From positions 586,736-650,735 of the forward strand of contig CAUYUJ010020615.1 in the NCBI GenBank assembly GCA_963575745.1: 64,000 nt of DNA, in the 5' to 3' direction. The DNA comes from Prorocentrum cordatum (taxonomy: Eukaryota > Sar > Dinophyceae > Prorocentrales > Prorocentraceae). This document shows, in pieces, positions 11,510-22,044 of the stretch. A program made the position numbers and the translations under genes. The notes below the pieces were generated by a model. The model saw only the letters and a program-made list of their open reading frames with translations, ran no database searches and was not told the origin of the DNA. Position 1 is the stretch's first letter. Each line of letters opens with the position of its first letter.

Positions 11510-12577
11510 GGGCCGTTTCGCCTGAGACATCTTCGCAACTCGTGTTTCTGAGTTGTCGGGGATTGGATTGGGCGTTTCGCGTGAGACATCCTCCAAACTC
11601 TGAATTCCTAAGTGCCGCACAAGAGGTGGTCCGGCCCGTTTCGCCTGAGACATCCTCGAAACTCTGAGCTCCCAAATGCCGCGCGAGAGGTGGCCCAGCC
11701 CGTTTCACCTAAGACATCCTCCAAACTCTGAGCTCTCTGATGCCGCGCGAGAGGTGGTCTGGCCCGTATCGCCTGAGATAACCTCCAAACTCTGAGCTCC
11801 TAGATGCCGTGCGCGAGGTGGTCCAGCCCATTTCGCCTGAGACATCCTCGCAACTCTGAATTCTGAGATGCCGCGCGAGAGGTGGTCCAGTCTATGTCGC
11901 CTGAGACATGCTCCAAACTCTGGGCTCCGAGATGCCGCGCAAGAGGTGGTCCGGCCCGTTTCGCTTGAGACATCCTCCAAACTCTGAGCCCTGATATGCC
12001 GTGCGCAATGTGGTCCGGCCCGTCTCACCTAAGACATCCTCCAAACTCTGAGCTCTCTGATGCCGCGCGAGAGGTGGTCCGGCCCGTTTCGCTTGAGACA
12101 TCCTCCACACTCTGAGCCCCGAGATGCCGCCCAACAGGTGGTCCGGCCCGTTTCACTTGAGACATCCTCGCACTTTTGCATTCCGAGATGCCGCGCGAGA
12201 GGTGGTCCGGCCCGTTGCGTCTGAGACGTCCTCGAAACTCTAAGCTCTGAGATGCCGCGCGCAAGGTGGTCTGGCCCGTTTCGCCAAAGACATCCTCGAA
12301 ACTCTGAGCTCTGAGCTGCCGCGCAAGAGGTGGTCCAGCCCATTTCGCCTGAGACATCCTCGCAACTCTGACCTCGGAGATGCCGCGTGCGAGGTGGTGC
12401 AGCCCGTTTCGCTGGAGACATCCTCGCAACTCTGAGCTGAGATGCCCAGCGCGAGGTGGTCTGGCCCGTCTCGCCTGAGACATTCTCGCAACTCTGAGCT
12501 CTGAGATGCCGTGCGCAAGGTGGTCCGGCCTGTTTCGCGCAAGACATTCTCGCAACTCTGAGCTCCCAGATGCTGCA
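11510..12577 (+). repeat. 64 bp satellite, about 17 tandem units
   Basis: The word GAGACATCCTC recurs every 64 bases (for example 11647, 11711, 11775, 11839, 11903, 11967, 12031, 12095, 12159). Each unit also has CTCTGAGCTC, GATGCCGCGCG, AGGTGGTCCGGCCCGTTTCGC. Because 64 is not a multiple of three, minus-strand open frames rotate through all three readings. I regard the resulting 172- to 296-codon frames as repeat artefacts. Confidence 0.9.
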
Positions 12578-12905
12578 TATCCCCCCTGAGACCCTGGGAG
12601 CCCCATGAGGCCCCAGAGAGCTTCAGGAGGCCGCAGGACGCCCAGGACAGGCCCCAGGGATCCCCAGGAGATTCCCAGGAAGCTCCCAGGAGGCCCTCTA
12701 TCAGAACGTGTCAAGTTAATACACATCCGGTGTCGATTCGTTGATTTGTCCTGCTCTTGTGGCCCCCCCCAGTTTGGGGGGCCCCGACGGCCACATGTTA
12801 GATATCCCCCCCTGGGAGCCCCAGGTGGGGTCCAGGAGGCCACAGGAGGCCCAGGAGGAAGCCCCAGGAGGTCACCAGAAGGCCCACCCCAGGAGGCCAC
12901 AGGAG
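12578..12905 (+). repeat. CCCAGGAGGCC-type repeat block interrupting the 64 bp satellite
   Basis: Between the last regular 64 bp unit and two degenerate units at 12905-13090 lies ~330 bp rich in CCAGGAGG and CCCCAGGAGG words. A non-repetitive centre (about 12695-12790) has no recognised gene. It looks like a separate minisatellite inserted into the satellite. Confidence 0.55.
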
Positions 12906-13090
12906 GCCCCCGCAACTCGGAGCTCTGAGACGCCGCGCTCGAGGTGGTCCGGCCCGTTTCGCCTGAGACTTCCTCGCAGCACGTTTCGCCCGAGGCATCG
13001 TCGCAACTCTTGGGTCCGAGATGCCGCGCGCGAGGTGGTGCAGCCCGTTACGCTGCAGACATCCTCGCAACTCTGGGTTCCGAGATGCCG
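12905..13090 (+). repeat. Degenerate outlying units of the 64 bp satellite
   Basis: Two to three units carry GAGATGCCGCGCGCGAGGTG, GCCCGTTTCGC and CTCGCAACTCT with irregular spacing. They are followed by a short GGAGGTGGA run (about 13098-13146). Nothing recognisable lies from there to 13500. Confidence 0.6.
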
Positions 13091-13499
13091 TTCGGGATGA
13101 AGAGGAGGTGGAGGAGGTGGAGGTGGAGGTGGAGGAGGAGGAGGAGGCATGTTCTAACATGGCATGCCAGCCCGCACTGGACGGGCACGCAATCGACCTT
13201 GGAAACCGCAGTGGGTTTAAAAACCCTGTTTGGGGATACTGCACTCCGGCTATAATTCAAAACAGATAGGCGCTGCAACGAGCCAGTACCCGCAGCAGGA
13301 ACCATGCCCCCCTGCTCCCTCCGAGTGCCAGATCCTGGAGCTCTCCCCTGGAACCAACTCTTCATCCCGAGTATTTTGTTGGCAGAATGGCGAAACAAAT
13401 CAGGACTTTCTTCCCTCAGGACCCGCTTGTTTCACGCCTGAGGGGCAAGGATAAAAGGGGGGAGGATGGGCTGAGGAGGGGGCTGGGGAACCTCGAGCC

Positions 13500-13660
13500 G
13501 GAGTCGGCGATACATCGCCGATGGATCGGCGATAGGCCCCCGATAACGACTCCGACCGCTCCTGGGTAGGGCGGGGCCCCCATCGGCGGCTGGCAAGCGG
13601 TGGGGGGTCGATGCCTCCCCGCCTGAGCCTGTGCCCCCCCCCTCATGAACGCTGCCCCCG
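13500..13660 (+). repeat. Dispersed repeat B, copy 2
   Basis: Contains TCGGCGATACATCGCCGAT, GATCGGCGATAGGC, CCGATAACG, GCTCCTGGG and GGGGGGTCGATGC in the same order as 4840-4996. Confidence 0.6.
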
Positions 13661-13675
13661 ACTGGCGAGGAGTCC

Positions 13676-13980
13676 GAGGAGGAAGCGAGCGGGCCGGTGC
13701 TGGCGCGAGGTGTTGAGCAGGGACCGACCGTCCCGGCATTCCCATAGGCCTACCACGACATGTTCTTAGAATCCCCAAATGTTCTAATAACAGAAACAAG
13801 GCTCTTAGAACATCAGCCCGATGTCATAAAACAAGGCAGTCTCAACCAGAAATGTTCTAAGAACATCTCGTGCAGACCACAAGAGGCTCTTAGAACACTC
13901 CTTGGTGGGCCTGTAGGCGAGCCGGGACGCTTCGCCACTGCTTGAGAGGAGGAAGCGAGCGGGCCGGTGCTGGCGCGAGG
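13676..13980. mobile_element. TIR element family C, copy 1, with perfect 35 bp flanking direct repeats
   Basis: Positions 13676-13710 and 13946-13980 are identical for exactly 35 bases (starting GAGGAGGAAGCGAGC, ending GGCGCGAGG); the bases on both sides differ. Between them a ~233 bp element starts TTGAGCAGGGACCG and ends CGCCACTGCTTGA. Its two ends pair imperfectly over ~50 bases, including GTCCCGGC, AGGCC, ACCA and TGTTCT..AGA. The middle has several TTCTTAGAACAT-like words. A second copy is at 44868-45098. No open frame, so its mover is unknown. Confidence 0.75.
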
Positions 13981-14099
13981 CGGGCCTCGGAGACCAGGTT
14001 CGAGGTGACGCTGCTGCGGACGGGCGGAGCGGCGCGGGTGATGCTGTCTTGGCCGCGGCTGTCCGTCTGCGCGGGCGGCGCGGTGAGGGGGTGGGCGGG

Positions 14100-14262
14100 G
14101 GGCCCCTCCTGCCTCCTCCCTCCCTCCTCCCTCCCTCCCTCCTCCTCCTCCTCCTCCTCCTCCTCCTCCTCCTCTTCCTCCTCCTCCTCCTCCTCCTCCT
14201 CCTCCTCCTCCTCCTCTCCTCCTCCTCCTTCTCTCCTTCTCCTTTTCCCTCCTTCCTGTCCC
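14100..14262. repeat. CCT/CTC trinucleotide tract
   Basis: A run of TCC units with small interruptions. Poly-Ser, poly-Leu and poly-Glu frames are repeat artefacts. Confidence 0.85.
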
Positions 14263-14399
14263 TCCTCCTGCTGCCCTCCCTGGCGGCGCGGAGAGGGTGG
14301 GCGGGAGAAGGAGACGAAGGGAGGATGAGACAAGACTCGGGTGCGCCGACTGAAAGGGGATATCAAAATGAGACCGGCTGAGGGGGGTGGGACACCGAG

Positions 14400-14580
14400 C
14401 CAGAATTGGCGGTATATCGCCGATAGATCGGCGATAGGCTCCCGATAGCGAATCCGCACGCTGCTGGACGAGTCTGAGCTATGCGGGTCTGAGCTATTAG
14501 GCCCCTATCGGCGATGAGTAAGCGATTGGGGGTCGTTGCATGTCCCCCTATGGCGCTCCCCCACTAACGCTGCCCCTGAG
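14400..14580 (+). repeat. Dispersed repeat B, copy 3
   Basis: Shows TATATCGCCGATAGATCGGC, GATAGGC, CCGATAGCG, TATCGGCGATGAGTAAGCG, ATTGGGGGTCG and CACTAACGCTG, matching 4840-4996 and 13500-13660. The rest of 14580-15000 has no recognisable gene. Confidence 0.6.
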
Positions 14581-14999
14581 AGGGGGCAATGACCTTGCCG
14601 TCGCTCAGACGTTCATTCCCCGTGCACTGTTCGGTTTCGTGCGTCGTGTTTTGTTTGATCGATGATCCAGGATGCTCCTCGATAGTCCTCGCCGAGAAAA
14701 AATGCACACGTCCGAGCGATGGCAGGTGAAGCGGGGGTGTTGCGCAGCATGCCCCGAGGCATGTGCGCGGACGAGGGGGCGGAGGGCAGGGGACTTGTTG
14801 AAATAATCCCCCGACCCCCGCTTGCTGGGGGTGAAGAGGCGTGTGAGATGATTGGCTGTTCCCCCTCCCCTTTCCCCCTCCCCCTGGGGTCCAAAATCCC
14901 GTTGGGGAGGGGCCCGAGATCGTCAACGCACTCCTAGGGTCCTCTGAGCCTCAAGATCTACCCTCTGTGGTCCCCAAGATGCCAAATATGCTTGCTAAG

Positions 15000-15420
15000 G
15001 TGACTCCACAAGGGCTCCAACACACCGATGAGTCCTCAAGATCACCCAAGAAGACGCCAAACGAAGGCCCCCCAAAGAGACGTACGAGAAGGCCATAAGA
15101 GGCAAATACCAATCAGTTTCTAACGTTCTCGCGCTGTCGGGTGCCTGCAAGCGCAAGAGGCCTTCAAAAGGGCCCGCAGACGGCCCAAGATGCCCCAAAG
15201 ATGGCAAAAAAACCAGCCCCCAGAAGAGGCACAAGAGGGGGAACCCGAAGGGAACCCGTGAGAGCACCCGATGGCCCCCAAGGTATCCAACATGCTCCCA
15301 AATATTCCCCGACCAGGTCCCAAGAAACCCCCAGAGGGACAACAGAAAAAGCAGGAGCGTTGAAGAAGCTCCTAGAGGCCGCCCCCAGGCCCCCAAAAAA
15401 CACCACAACAGAAACGGAAG
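15000..15420 (+). repeat. Degenerate CCCCAAGATG-type repeat block
   Basis: Words such as CCCAAGATG, CCCCCAAAGA and CCCCCAGA recur, like a very diverged relative of the AAGACGGCCCAAGAGG arrays elsewhere in the window. No protein motif is seen in its open frames. Confidence 0.4.
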
Positions 15421-15656
15421 AAACAGATGAGGAACCAACAGCAACAACACTCAAGCAACACGACGGGAACAAGTCACCAACGCACACGAACTCAGAAGCC
15501 GCACGTCTCCACTTCTGAGGTCGCCGGAATGGCGTGGAGCACTTGAATAAGAAAGGGCGGATGGGGCAAGACTCGGGTGCGCCGAAAAGGGGGGCACGAA
15601 GCAAAGCCGCCTAACATCGCGCATCGCGCCCCACGATGCGCGATTGTCGTCGCATC

Positions 15657-15755
15657 CTCGCGCCCTCGCGCCGCCCCCTTGGCGAAGGACAACCGCTCTG
15701 GTCCAGACCGCGACGCGCGAAGCGCTGTTGTCTTCGCCCCCGCGGGCGGCTTACA
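15657..15755 (+). repeat. Dispersed repeat H, copy 2
   Basis: Matches 8797-8880 through CCTTGGCGAAG, CCGCTCTGG and CAGACCGCGACGCGCGAAG. Confidence 0.55.
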
Positions 15756-16099
15756 TAATGAGGGGAGGGGTGCCCATCATGACCCGATGCATGTGCGCGG
15801 GCCAGGGGAGGGTGGGCAAATAACGTGTTGACAGATCAAGAAAGGGCTACGTACCCACTGGACCCCAAACCTCTAGTCCCCTCCCAGCGTCTTCTTCAAC
15901 GTCCTTGAACGACGAATGTCCGCAAGGTCTGCAAGGCTGGTGTGGCCGAGCACCCAGTGCCCACGCCACAAGGGGGGCTCTCGCTCGCGGGCGCGATAGA
16001 ACGAGGCGGGCATAGGTGGCTCTCGTGGGGAAATGCTCCGGTAAGCAAGGGTGACGAAGAGGAGGTGGGACAAGAGAGAGAGAGAGAGAGAAAAGACGT

Positions 16100-16432
16100 T
16101 TGTTGGGACATCTGTTGCGAAACGCACAGTGGCACAACCCGGTGGCCGCGACTGGGCGACACTTGATTCCGGACCGCATCCGCCCTAGGGGCGATCGATT
16201 CCAAAAACTGGAGCCGCTCATGGATCACTGCTTCAAACGCCCTGGTGCTGGCGGCTGGGTGCCGTTTGGCCGCGCCTTGCCCGGTTTGGTCGACAAGTCC
16301 TTGCGCAGCATGGCAAGCTGCCTTGCCGCTCGCCGCCGTGGCATGGCCGTGGTAAGCAGCCGCAGGCGCCCCCGTCTATCCCTGGTGACTGCCCCGACGG
16401 CTGCGCATTTCCAGTACCCGAACAAGCCATGA
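16100..16432 (+). CDS. Possible small gene or exon, unknown product, with a 63 bp putative intron
   Basis: An open frame of 110 codons runs from an ATG at 16100 to TGA at 16432. Codons for roughly residues 35-84 give an unbiased, protein-like composition, including GGWVPFGRALPGLVDKSL. A canonical donor (GTG|GTAAGC) lies at 16352 and a CAG acceptor after a pyrimidine stretch ends at 16414. That would be a 63 bp intron in phase; the frame also stays open if it is kept. I recognise no family. It follows a short GA microsatellite (about 16073-16092). It may be one exon of a larger gene or chance. Confidence 0.28.
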   Translation: MLGHLLRNAQWHNPVAATGRHLIPDRIRPRGDRFQKLEPLMDHCFKRPGAGGWVPFGRALPGLVDKSLRSMASCLAARRRGMAVVSSRRRPRLSLVTAPTAAHFQYPNKP

Positions 16433-16849
16433 CATGGTAGCCACCGCGTGGATGTGGTGCGACTTCCCGCTTGCCACCACCACTCCTGCATCGCGCGCCA
16501 TCCGAGCCGCAGTGCATTACGCCACGAATCATATACACAGATACCTTTCGACCAATTTCGCGCGTACCTTTGGGGAGGGCGGGCGGCGGTGCATATAGTC
16601 GGTGGTTGGTGATTTGTACACCGCCACACTCCCCTGAGGCCCAGGAGCAATTCACTGGAGGGCGTCCGTGTTTATATTTATGCGGCGGATGCATGGCCTT
16701 GTGAGGATTGCAAGTCGATCGGCGGACCTCCCTGACTGATGAACCAAAGGGGTGGCCAATATTATTTAAGGGCTCGCTGTTAAAGAATGCGCGATCGCCG
16801 CGTCGACAATAACAAGGGTGAAATTGATGATGGTGGTGAAGATGGCCCT

Positions 16850-18400
16850 GTTTACCTGTGGCGTGGTCCTGTCTTTTCGTCGAGGGAGGCCCTGTGTACT
16901 TGCAGCGATGTCCTGTGAATTTGTTCGGTCGTCCTGTCACCTCAGGGCTGGTCATCTGTACTATTTGGGGCGCCAGGTTCACAAATGGTACTGTTTGCGA
17001 TGTCCTGTATCATTTCTGGGAAATCCTGTTTACTGCTGTTTGTCAAATCCTGCTTACGTGTCGGGTGGTCCCGTCTGCTTAATAGGAGGTCCTGTTTACT
17101 GTTGGGGTTGCCATGAGAGTTTCTTCGGTCATGGTGTTCGGTGGACCAATTTACATGTTGGAAGGTCCTGTTGACGTCTGAGATGATCTGCCTTAGTTGT
17201 TGGGGGTTCCTGTTGACTGTCTCGGGATTTTGCTTACTGTTGGAGGCCACATTTACGTTGGAGCCTGTACTGTCCACAACATTGTGGGGTTCTGTGTAGT
17301 TGCTCGGGTGGTCCTGTTTACATGTGTGGGGCTCGATTTACTTAGTGGAGAAGTCCTGTTCACTGTTTGAGATAGTTCTTTCTACGATTGGGGGGTCCGG
17401 TACCGTTTGGAAGGTCCCGTTAACTGTCGGGGAGGTCCTGTTCCACGTTGTGGGAGGTCCTGTTTCCTCCTTGGGATGGTCATGCTTAGATGTTGGGAGG
17501 TCATATTTACTTGTTTGGAGGTCCCCATGTGATTTGTGGAGGGCCCTGTATACTTTGTGCGATGACCTGTTTACTTGTTGGGATGCACTGTTTGCTGTTT
17601 GGGAGGTCCTGTATATTTTCTGAGGTTGTTTTGTTTACTGTTTGGGGGGTCGCGTTTACTTGTTCGGATGCATTGTCTACGTGTTGGAAGGCCCTGCTTA
17701 TTTATTGGGGTGGTCCTGTTTACTTGTTGGGAGGTCTTGTCAACTGCTTGGAACGTCCTGTGTATTGACTTGGAAGTCATGTTTACTTCGTTTGTTGTTG
17801 ACTTGGAAGTCATGTACTTCCTCTCGGAAGGTCCTTGTCACTCTTTGGAAGGTCCTATTACTTCTTGGTCCTACGTATGTTTTGGGATGTAATTTTTTAC
17901 GGAGGTCCTGGTTACTACTTCGGGGTGGTCATGTTCACTAGTTTGGAGGTCCTGGTTGTTTTCGTTGGGGGGAGGTCCTGTTTTCTTGCTTATGGAGGAT
18001 ATTGCTTTCTCGTTGGACTGGTCCTGTCTAGTTGTTGGGAGGTCATCTTGACTTGGTGGGAAGGTCCTGTTGGCGCGTCGTGTTTACTGTTTGGGAGGTC
18101 CTACGTACTTTCCCAGATAATCCCAGATGCAGTGCCTATTTGTTGGGTCGTCATGTCTTCTATTTGGAAGGCCGTGTTTACTTGTTGGGGGGGTCCTATC
18201 TACTTTTTGGGAAGTCCTGTATACTTTGCGGGAGGTCCTTTACTTTTTGGACGGTCCTGCTTTCTTTTCGGGAGGTCATGTTTACTGTGTTGGAGCTAGC
18301 GTGTATCTTTTCTCGACAGGGCCTGTTTACTTGTTGGGAGCTCCTGTTCCCTCGTTGGAAAGCCCTGTGCTTTGCGGGTGGTCCTGTTTCTTTTCCTCGG
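16850..18400 (+). repeat. 22 bp minisatellite, ~1.55 kb, degenerate
   Basis: Consensus words GGTCCTGTTTACTTGTTGGG and GGAGGTCCTGTTTACTGTT recur about every 21-23 bases, with many substitutions and a few longer gaps. Open frames of 80-200 codons in several readings (Leu/Val/Gly/Ser-rich forward) lack start or domain signals and come from the repeat. No gene is recognised inside. Confidence 0.85.
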
Positions 18401-18574
18401 GCGGTCCTCGCGCGCGCGGTCGGTCCTAGGCGCGGTCAACATGCGATGGAGATGCGGCGAGAACGTCGCCCCCCGCCACCGGAGTGGCGCTGTGATCGCG
18501 CGCGCGGGGGAGCAAGCCGCATCGCCGATCGGACGCCTTGCCAAGAGGCGCGCGACAGACCAAAGACTTGCCGC

Positions 18575-19057
18575 TCACTCCGAACTGTCGCCGTCGTCGG
18601 TGTCGGAATCACTTCCGTCGCCCCCTTCTCGTGAATGGGCTCAAGAAACCGGCGCGCCTCCACCGTGGGGCCGCTGAAATGCTTGGCCGCTTTCTCGCGG
18701 AAGCCCCATGTCGCTCGACATCTGCTCCGCGTGCCCCCCCCTCGTGGCCCACATCGTACATGGCGCACCTATACGCGATGGGGTCGAGCCATTTCTGGCG
18801 GGCATCGTCGGCCGCAACGCCGTCGTGATTGGCCACGCCGGCGGCCGCGACCGCGAGGAAGGCACAGCCAGGCGTGAAGTCCACAACGTGCGCGACGGCA
18901 TGGTGGTCCAAAGGTGCTCTGCCTGAAATGCAAGGGGCTCCGCCTCGGAGACAGAAGAGGGGTGTCTCTTCTCGTCGATGTCCCGCTGCGCGCGCTTCAT
19001 GCGCAGCGACTCGGCGGCCGCCGCCCCCAGGATCGACCACTTCAGCCCGCGGGTCAC
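18575..19057 (-). pseudogene. C-terminal part of an unknown protein, frameshifted twice at homopolymers
   Basis: Three minus-strand pieces join into one protein-like reading. First, from 19057, a segment contains GLKWSILGAAAAESLRMKRA. At a TTT near 18905 the reading moves one frame to a segment containing DHHAVAHVVDFTPGCAFLAV and then KWLDPIAYRCAMYDVGHE. At a run of eight G (18734-18741 on the plus strand shows C) it returns to the first frame. After one in-frame TGA near 18650 that frame holds an acidic tail, GSDSDTDDGDSSE, with its stop at 18575-18577. The family is not recognised. Breaks at homopolymers may be sequencing errors. Upstream it abuts TIR element D at 19069. Confidence 0.42.
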
Positions 19058-19068
19058 TCAAGAGAGCA

Positions 19069-19243
19069 CGAAACGGTGTGGTGACAGACCGTGCAGTGAG
19101 TCCCAAATCCACAAAGACAGCACCGCACGGTCCACCCTGGAGGCCCCAGTCGCCCAAAGCGCCTCTGAGAATGAACCGAACCCCAAAATCGCGCGGTCAC
19201 CCCGAACTCCCACTGACTCACCAACACGGCGTGTCATTGGTCG
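19069..19243. mobile_element. TIR element family D, copy 2 (diverged)
   Basis: The left end CGAAACGGTGTGGTGACAG, internal GGAGGCCCCAGTCGCCC and the CACTGACTCACCA word match the 44.7 kb copy. The right end (GGCGTGTCATTGG) has decayed. No open frame of its own. Confidence 0.6.
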
Positions 19244-19339
19244 AACCCGAAGAGCAAACGACAAATGTAATGCGCACGCCGCAGCGTGATACCCGCGCGG
19301 CCGGGGGGGATGTCAGAGGGAGAAGGCCTTCTCTGGGGC

Positions 19340-19560
19340 CTCCTAGATCAGATTGCACCGCATCGCCGATACATCGGCGATGCACTGGCGATGCATCGTC
19401 GATGCATTGGAGATATACCCGCGACGCTGGCGATGCATCGGCGACGCCGACGTTGAGAAAATCGGGCTCCACATCGGGCCGCACCGGCGATGCATCGGCG
19501 ATGCGGCGCGATCCTCCGACCCCATCTGCTCGGACCCCATCTAGCAGGCCAGAGCAGAGC
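19340..19560. mobile_element. Foldback element family P, copy 1
   Basis: Many copies of the perfect palindrome GCCGATGCATCGGC and close variants fill the centre. The right arm carries GGCGCGATCCTCCGACCCCA and TCTGCTCGGACCCCATC, ending near GCAGGCC. The left arm (GGGCCTCCTAGATC) is short. Related copies are at 43373-43500, 43705-43905 and 45258-45420, with a scrap at 28196-28245. Met/His/Arg-rich frames through it are artefacts. Confidence 0.65.
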
Positions 19561-19864
19561 CCAGAGGGGCAAAACAGCAACGAACGCTTTGTGAGGAGGA
19601 TCGCTGCCGTTTTCTTCCGAAGGCCTTTTCGGCTGCAAATCGCCTCTGGAAAACATTTGAGAGCTCGGGGGGAGCAACAGGCCGGGCACACGCTCATGTG
19701 GATGTCGGATCAATGGAGCTGTTTCGTGGGCGCTTGATCCACGGGTCGGGGACTGAACCCCTGGAACGCGTCGATTTGGCGTTGAAACGGGACCCGTCGC
19801 CACTCCACGCCCCGCAATCCATGTTCGCGTTTCCTCGGACGAGCGACACGGCCCAGGACGGCCC

Positions 19865-20140
19865 CTTCCCCAACGTGATGAGAGCTGGAGCCACGCTACG
19901 ACACGAACGTCAATGCCGATCTCTGCCAGCAACTTATCAACTGCCGCTCTGTGAAATCGTTTCAAAGAGCGTTGCAGTTCTGGGACAACAAAGCTTCAAC
20001 ATCTCATGATCCAGCGTGGCAATTCCTGTGCGCCGCGCCGTCGCGGTCGCTGACCGCACCGAGGGCTTGCTCATAGAGACAACGAACCTCCCTCCCACGT
20101 GATGAGAAACGGAGTCACGGTACGACACGAACCTGACATG
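19865..20140 (+). repeat. Direct repeat pair of ~50 bp
   Basis: CGTGATGAGAGCTGGAGCCA with TACGACACGAACG at about 19876-19910 is repeated as CGTGATGAGAAACGGAGTCA with TACGACACGAACC at about 20098-20134. The bases between them contain no recognised gene. Confidence 0.5.
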
Positions 20141-20211
20141 GGCGTGAATTGGAGGCGGCCAAATGTGCTGAGTTGGTTAGGCTCCGAAACTATCAGTCGA
20201 AACGGGGGGCA

Positions 20212-20650
20212 AATCCGCTCAGGACCCTCCCGGGGTCCGTCTTGCTCAGTTTTTTTATCCTGAATCCTTGTTGACGGTTTCGGGGTCTGAAAAGCGGCCC
20301 CCACATACAGAATACTGCAAAACGAAGTTCTCGAAACCAGAACCTCGACCTCCCCTTCTTCCTGCCGGCCAGAACAAGTGCTGGGCCACCTCAGACCTCC
20401 AGCTGGCTCCAAGGCGTGGACTCGCTGTCCTGGGGTTTTGCTTTCTTGATTGCTGAAGCATTTTACACGCGTGCGGAGCTACACTGTCACTGCCACGCCT
20501 TCCTGTGGTTTTGCTGCATTCCTGCTCTGAACGCACACCGCTTGAGGCGGCGGAGAACTTACGAGATCCATCCAACCAAACGACTGAATTCTTACGAAGA
20601 TGATGCCGTTCCGCGCCCCCGCCCGCGCGGCACGCAACTCCAGCAGCGTC
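20212..20650 (+). repeat. Repeat L, left copy, flanking the GAT array
   Basis: CAAATCCGCTCA, CTCCCGGGGTC, TGAATCCTTGTTGACGG, CCCACATACAG, AATACTGCAAAA and, further on, GATGCCGTTCCGCGCCCC are found in the same order in the right copy at 21520-21790. The two copies bracket a trinucleotide array. No coding potential is recognised. Confidence 0.6.
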
Positions 20651-20814
20651 CGCTCTGAGGGCGTCTGGGCGCGCCCTGCGCATGCGGCCGAGCCCTCGCG
20701 GCCTCCGCCCGCAGGCTGCTGCGGTGTGGCCGCGCGGTGCTGGCGGGGCGAGGCGCAGTAAGGGGAGGAAGGGAGGAAGGGGAGAGGGTAAGGGATGGAG
20801 GGATGAGGATGCAG

Positions 20815-21332
20815 ATGCGGATGCGGATGCGGATCGCGGATAATCATGATGCTGATGATGACGATGATGATGATGGTGATGATGATGATGGTGGTAGTGG
20901 TGGTGGTGACGATGATGCTGACGATGCTGATGATGGTGGTGATGGTGACGATGATGATGATGATGCTGATGATGATGATGATGATGCTGCTGATGATGAT
21001 GATGATGATAATGATGACGATGATGATGCTGCTGATGATGATAATGGTGGTGGTGATGGTGATGGTGGTGGTGGTGATGTTGATGATGAGGATCATGAAC
21101 ACAAAGATGAGGTATAGGAAGAGGAAAATTATGATGATGAGGATGATGATGATGGTGGTGATGACGATGACGACGATGACGACGACGATGACGATGATCA
21201 TGCTGCTGCTGATGATGATGATGATGATTACGATGATGATTATGATGATGCTGATGATGATGATGATGATGATGGTGATGATGGTGATGGCGGTGATGGT
21301 GATGGTGATGGTGATGGTGATGGTGATGGTGA

Positions 21333-21415
<83 letters not shown>

Positions 21416-21430
21416 GCGGTGATCGTGCCA
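20815..21430. repeat. GATGAT/GGTGAT compound trinucleotide array
   Basis: More than 600 bp of GAT, GGT, GAC and GCT triplets, including a pure TTGCTG run near 21334-21366. The translations (poly-Asp, poly-Met, poly-His, poly-Ile) span up to 583 codons. I treat them as products of the repeat, not genes. Confidence 0.9.
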
Positions 21431-21519
21431 AAAGTGATGATGATGAGAGGCGGAGGAAGGGATGCGGAGGGGGAGGGGGGGAGAGAGGCGTGGGAGGACG
21501 GCGGGGGAGAGAGGCCAAA

Positions 21520-21790
21520 TCCGCTCAAAATCGGTCCCCGGACCTCTCCCGGGCTCATGCCATCCGGTGCAGTTGTTGTTCATCCTTGATCCTTTTGTTG
21601 GCGGTCCCTGGGGTCCGAAAACGGCCCCACATACAGGAGACTGCAAAAAACCTTCTCGAACCCCCGCCAGAGAAGGAGGAGAGGCTTTCAAGCGCTTAGC
21701 GTAACAGCATGAGCAGAAAGTCCGAGCGACGTAAAAGGAGGAGGATGCCATTCCCCGCCCCCACCCACGCGGAGGCCTCCGCCTTCTGCC
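21520..21790 (+). repeat. Repeat L, right copy
   Basis: Carries CAAATCCGCTCA, CTCTCCCGGGCTC, ATCCTTTTGTTGGCGG, CCCCACATACAGG, AGACTGCAAAA and GATGCCATTCCCCGCCCC, matching 20212-20650 but ~170 bp shorter. Confidence 0.6.
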
Positions 21791-22044
21791 ACACGAGCTG
21801 TGACGAGGCCTCCGAGGGCCCAGCGGCGCGCACGACGGCGACGACGACGAAGGCTGCGCTGTCGTCGTCGTCGTCGACGCCGTCGTCGTCGTCTTCCCGC
21901 AAATCTCAGGCGCTGCTCCTAAGCGCCCCAGGGCCTCCCAAACCATGATCCCTGTTAAAAACCACGGATCTGCATCCCGAGCTTCAAAGACGGTCCGTGC
22001 AGGCAATCAAGGACACCAAGATGGCCCAAAATGCTTCGAAGACG

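Noticed and set aside
11510-12577. CRISPR-like array
   Set aside because: The units are directly tandem at 64 bp without unique spacers, in eukaryotic sequence with no cas genes. It is a satellite.
12025-12915. 296-codon minus-strand frame through the satellite
   Set aside because: The unit length is not a multiple of three and all frames are similarly open, so the reading is an artefact.
19735-19800. tRNA-like segment
   Set aside because: GGACTGAACCCC looks like a T-arm, but I could not fold an acceptor, D and anticodon arm around it.
20255-22006. 583-codon His-rich open frame as a metal-binding protein
   Set aside because: The His stretch is the reverse reading of the GAT array, and neighbouring frames are equally open.
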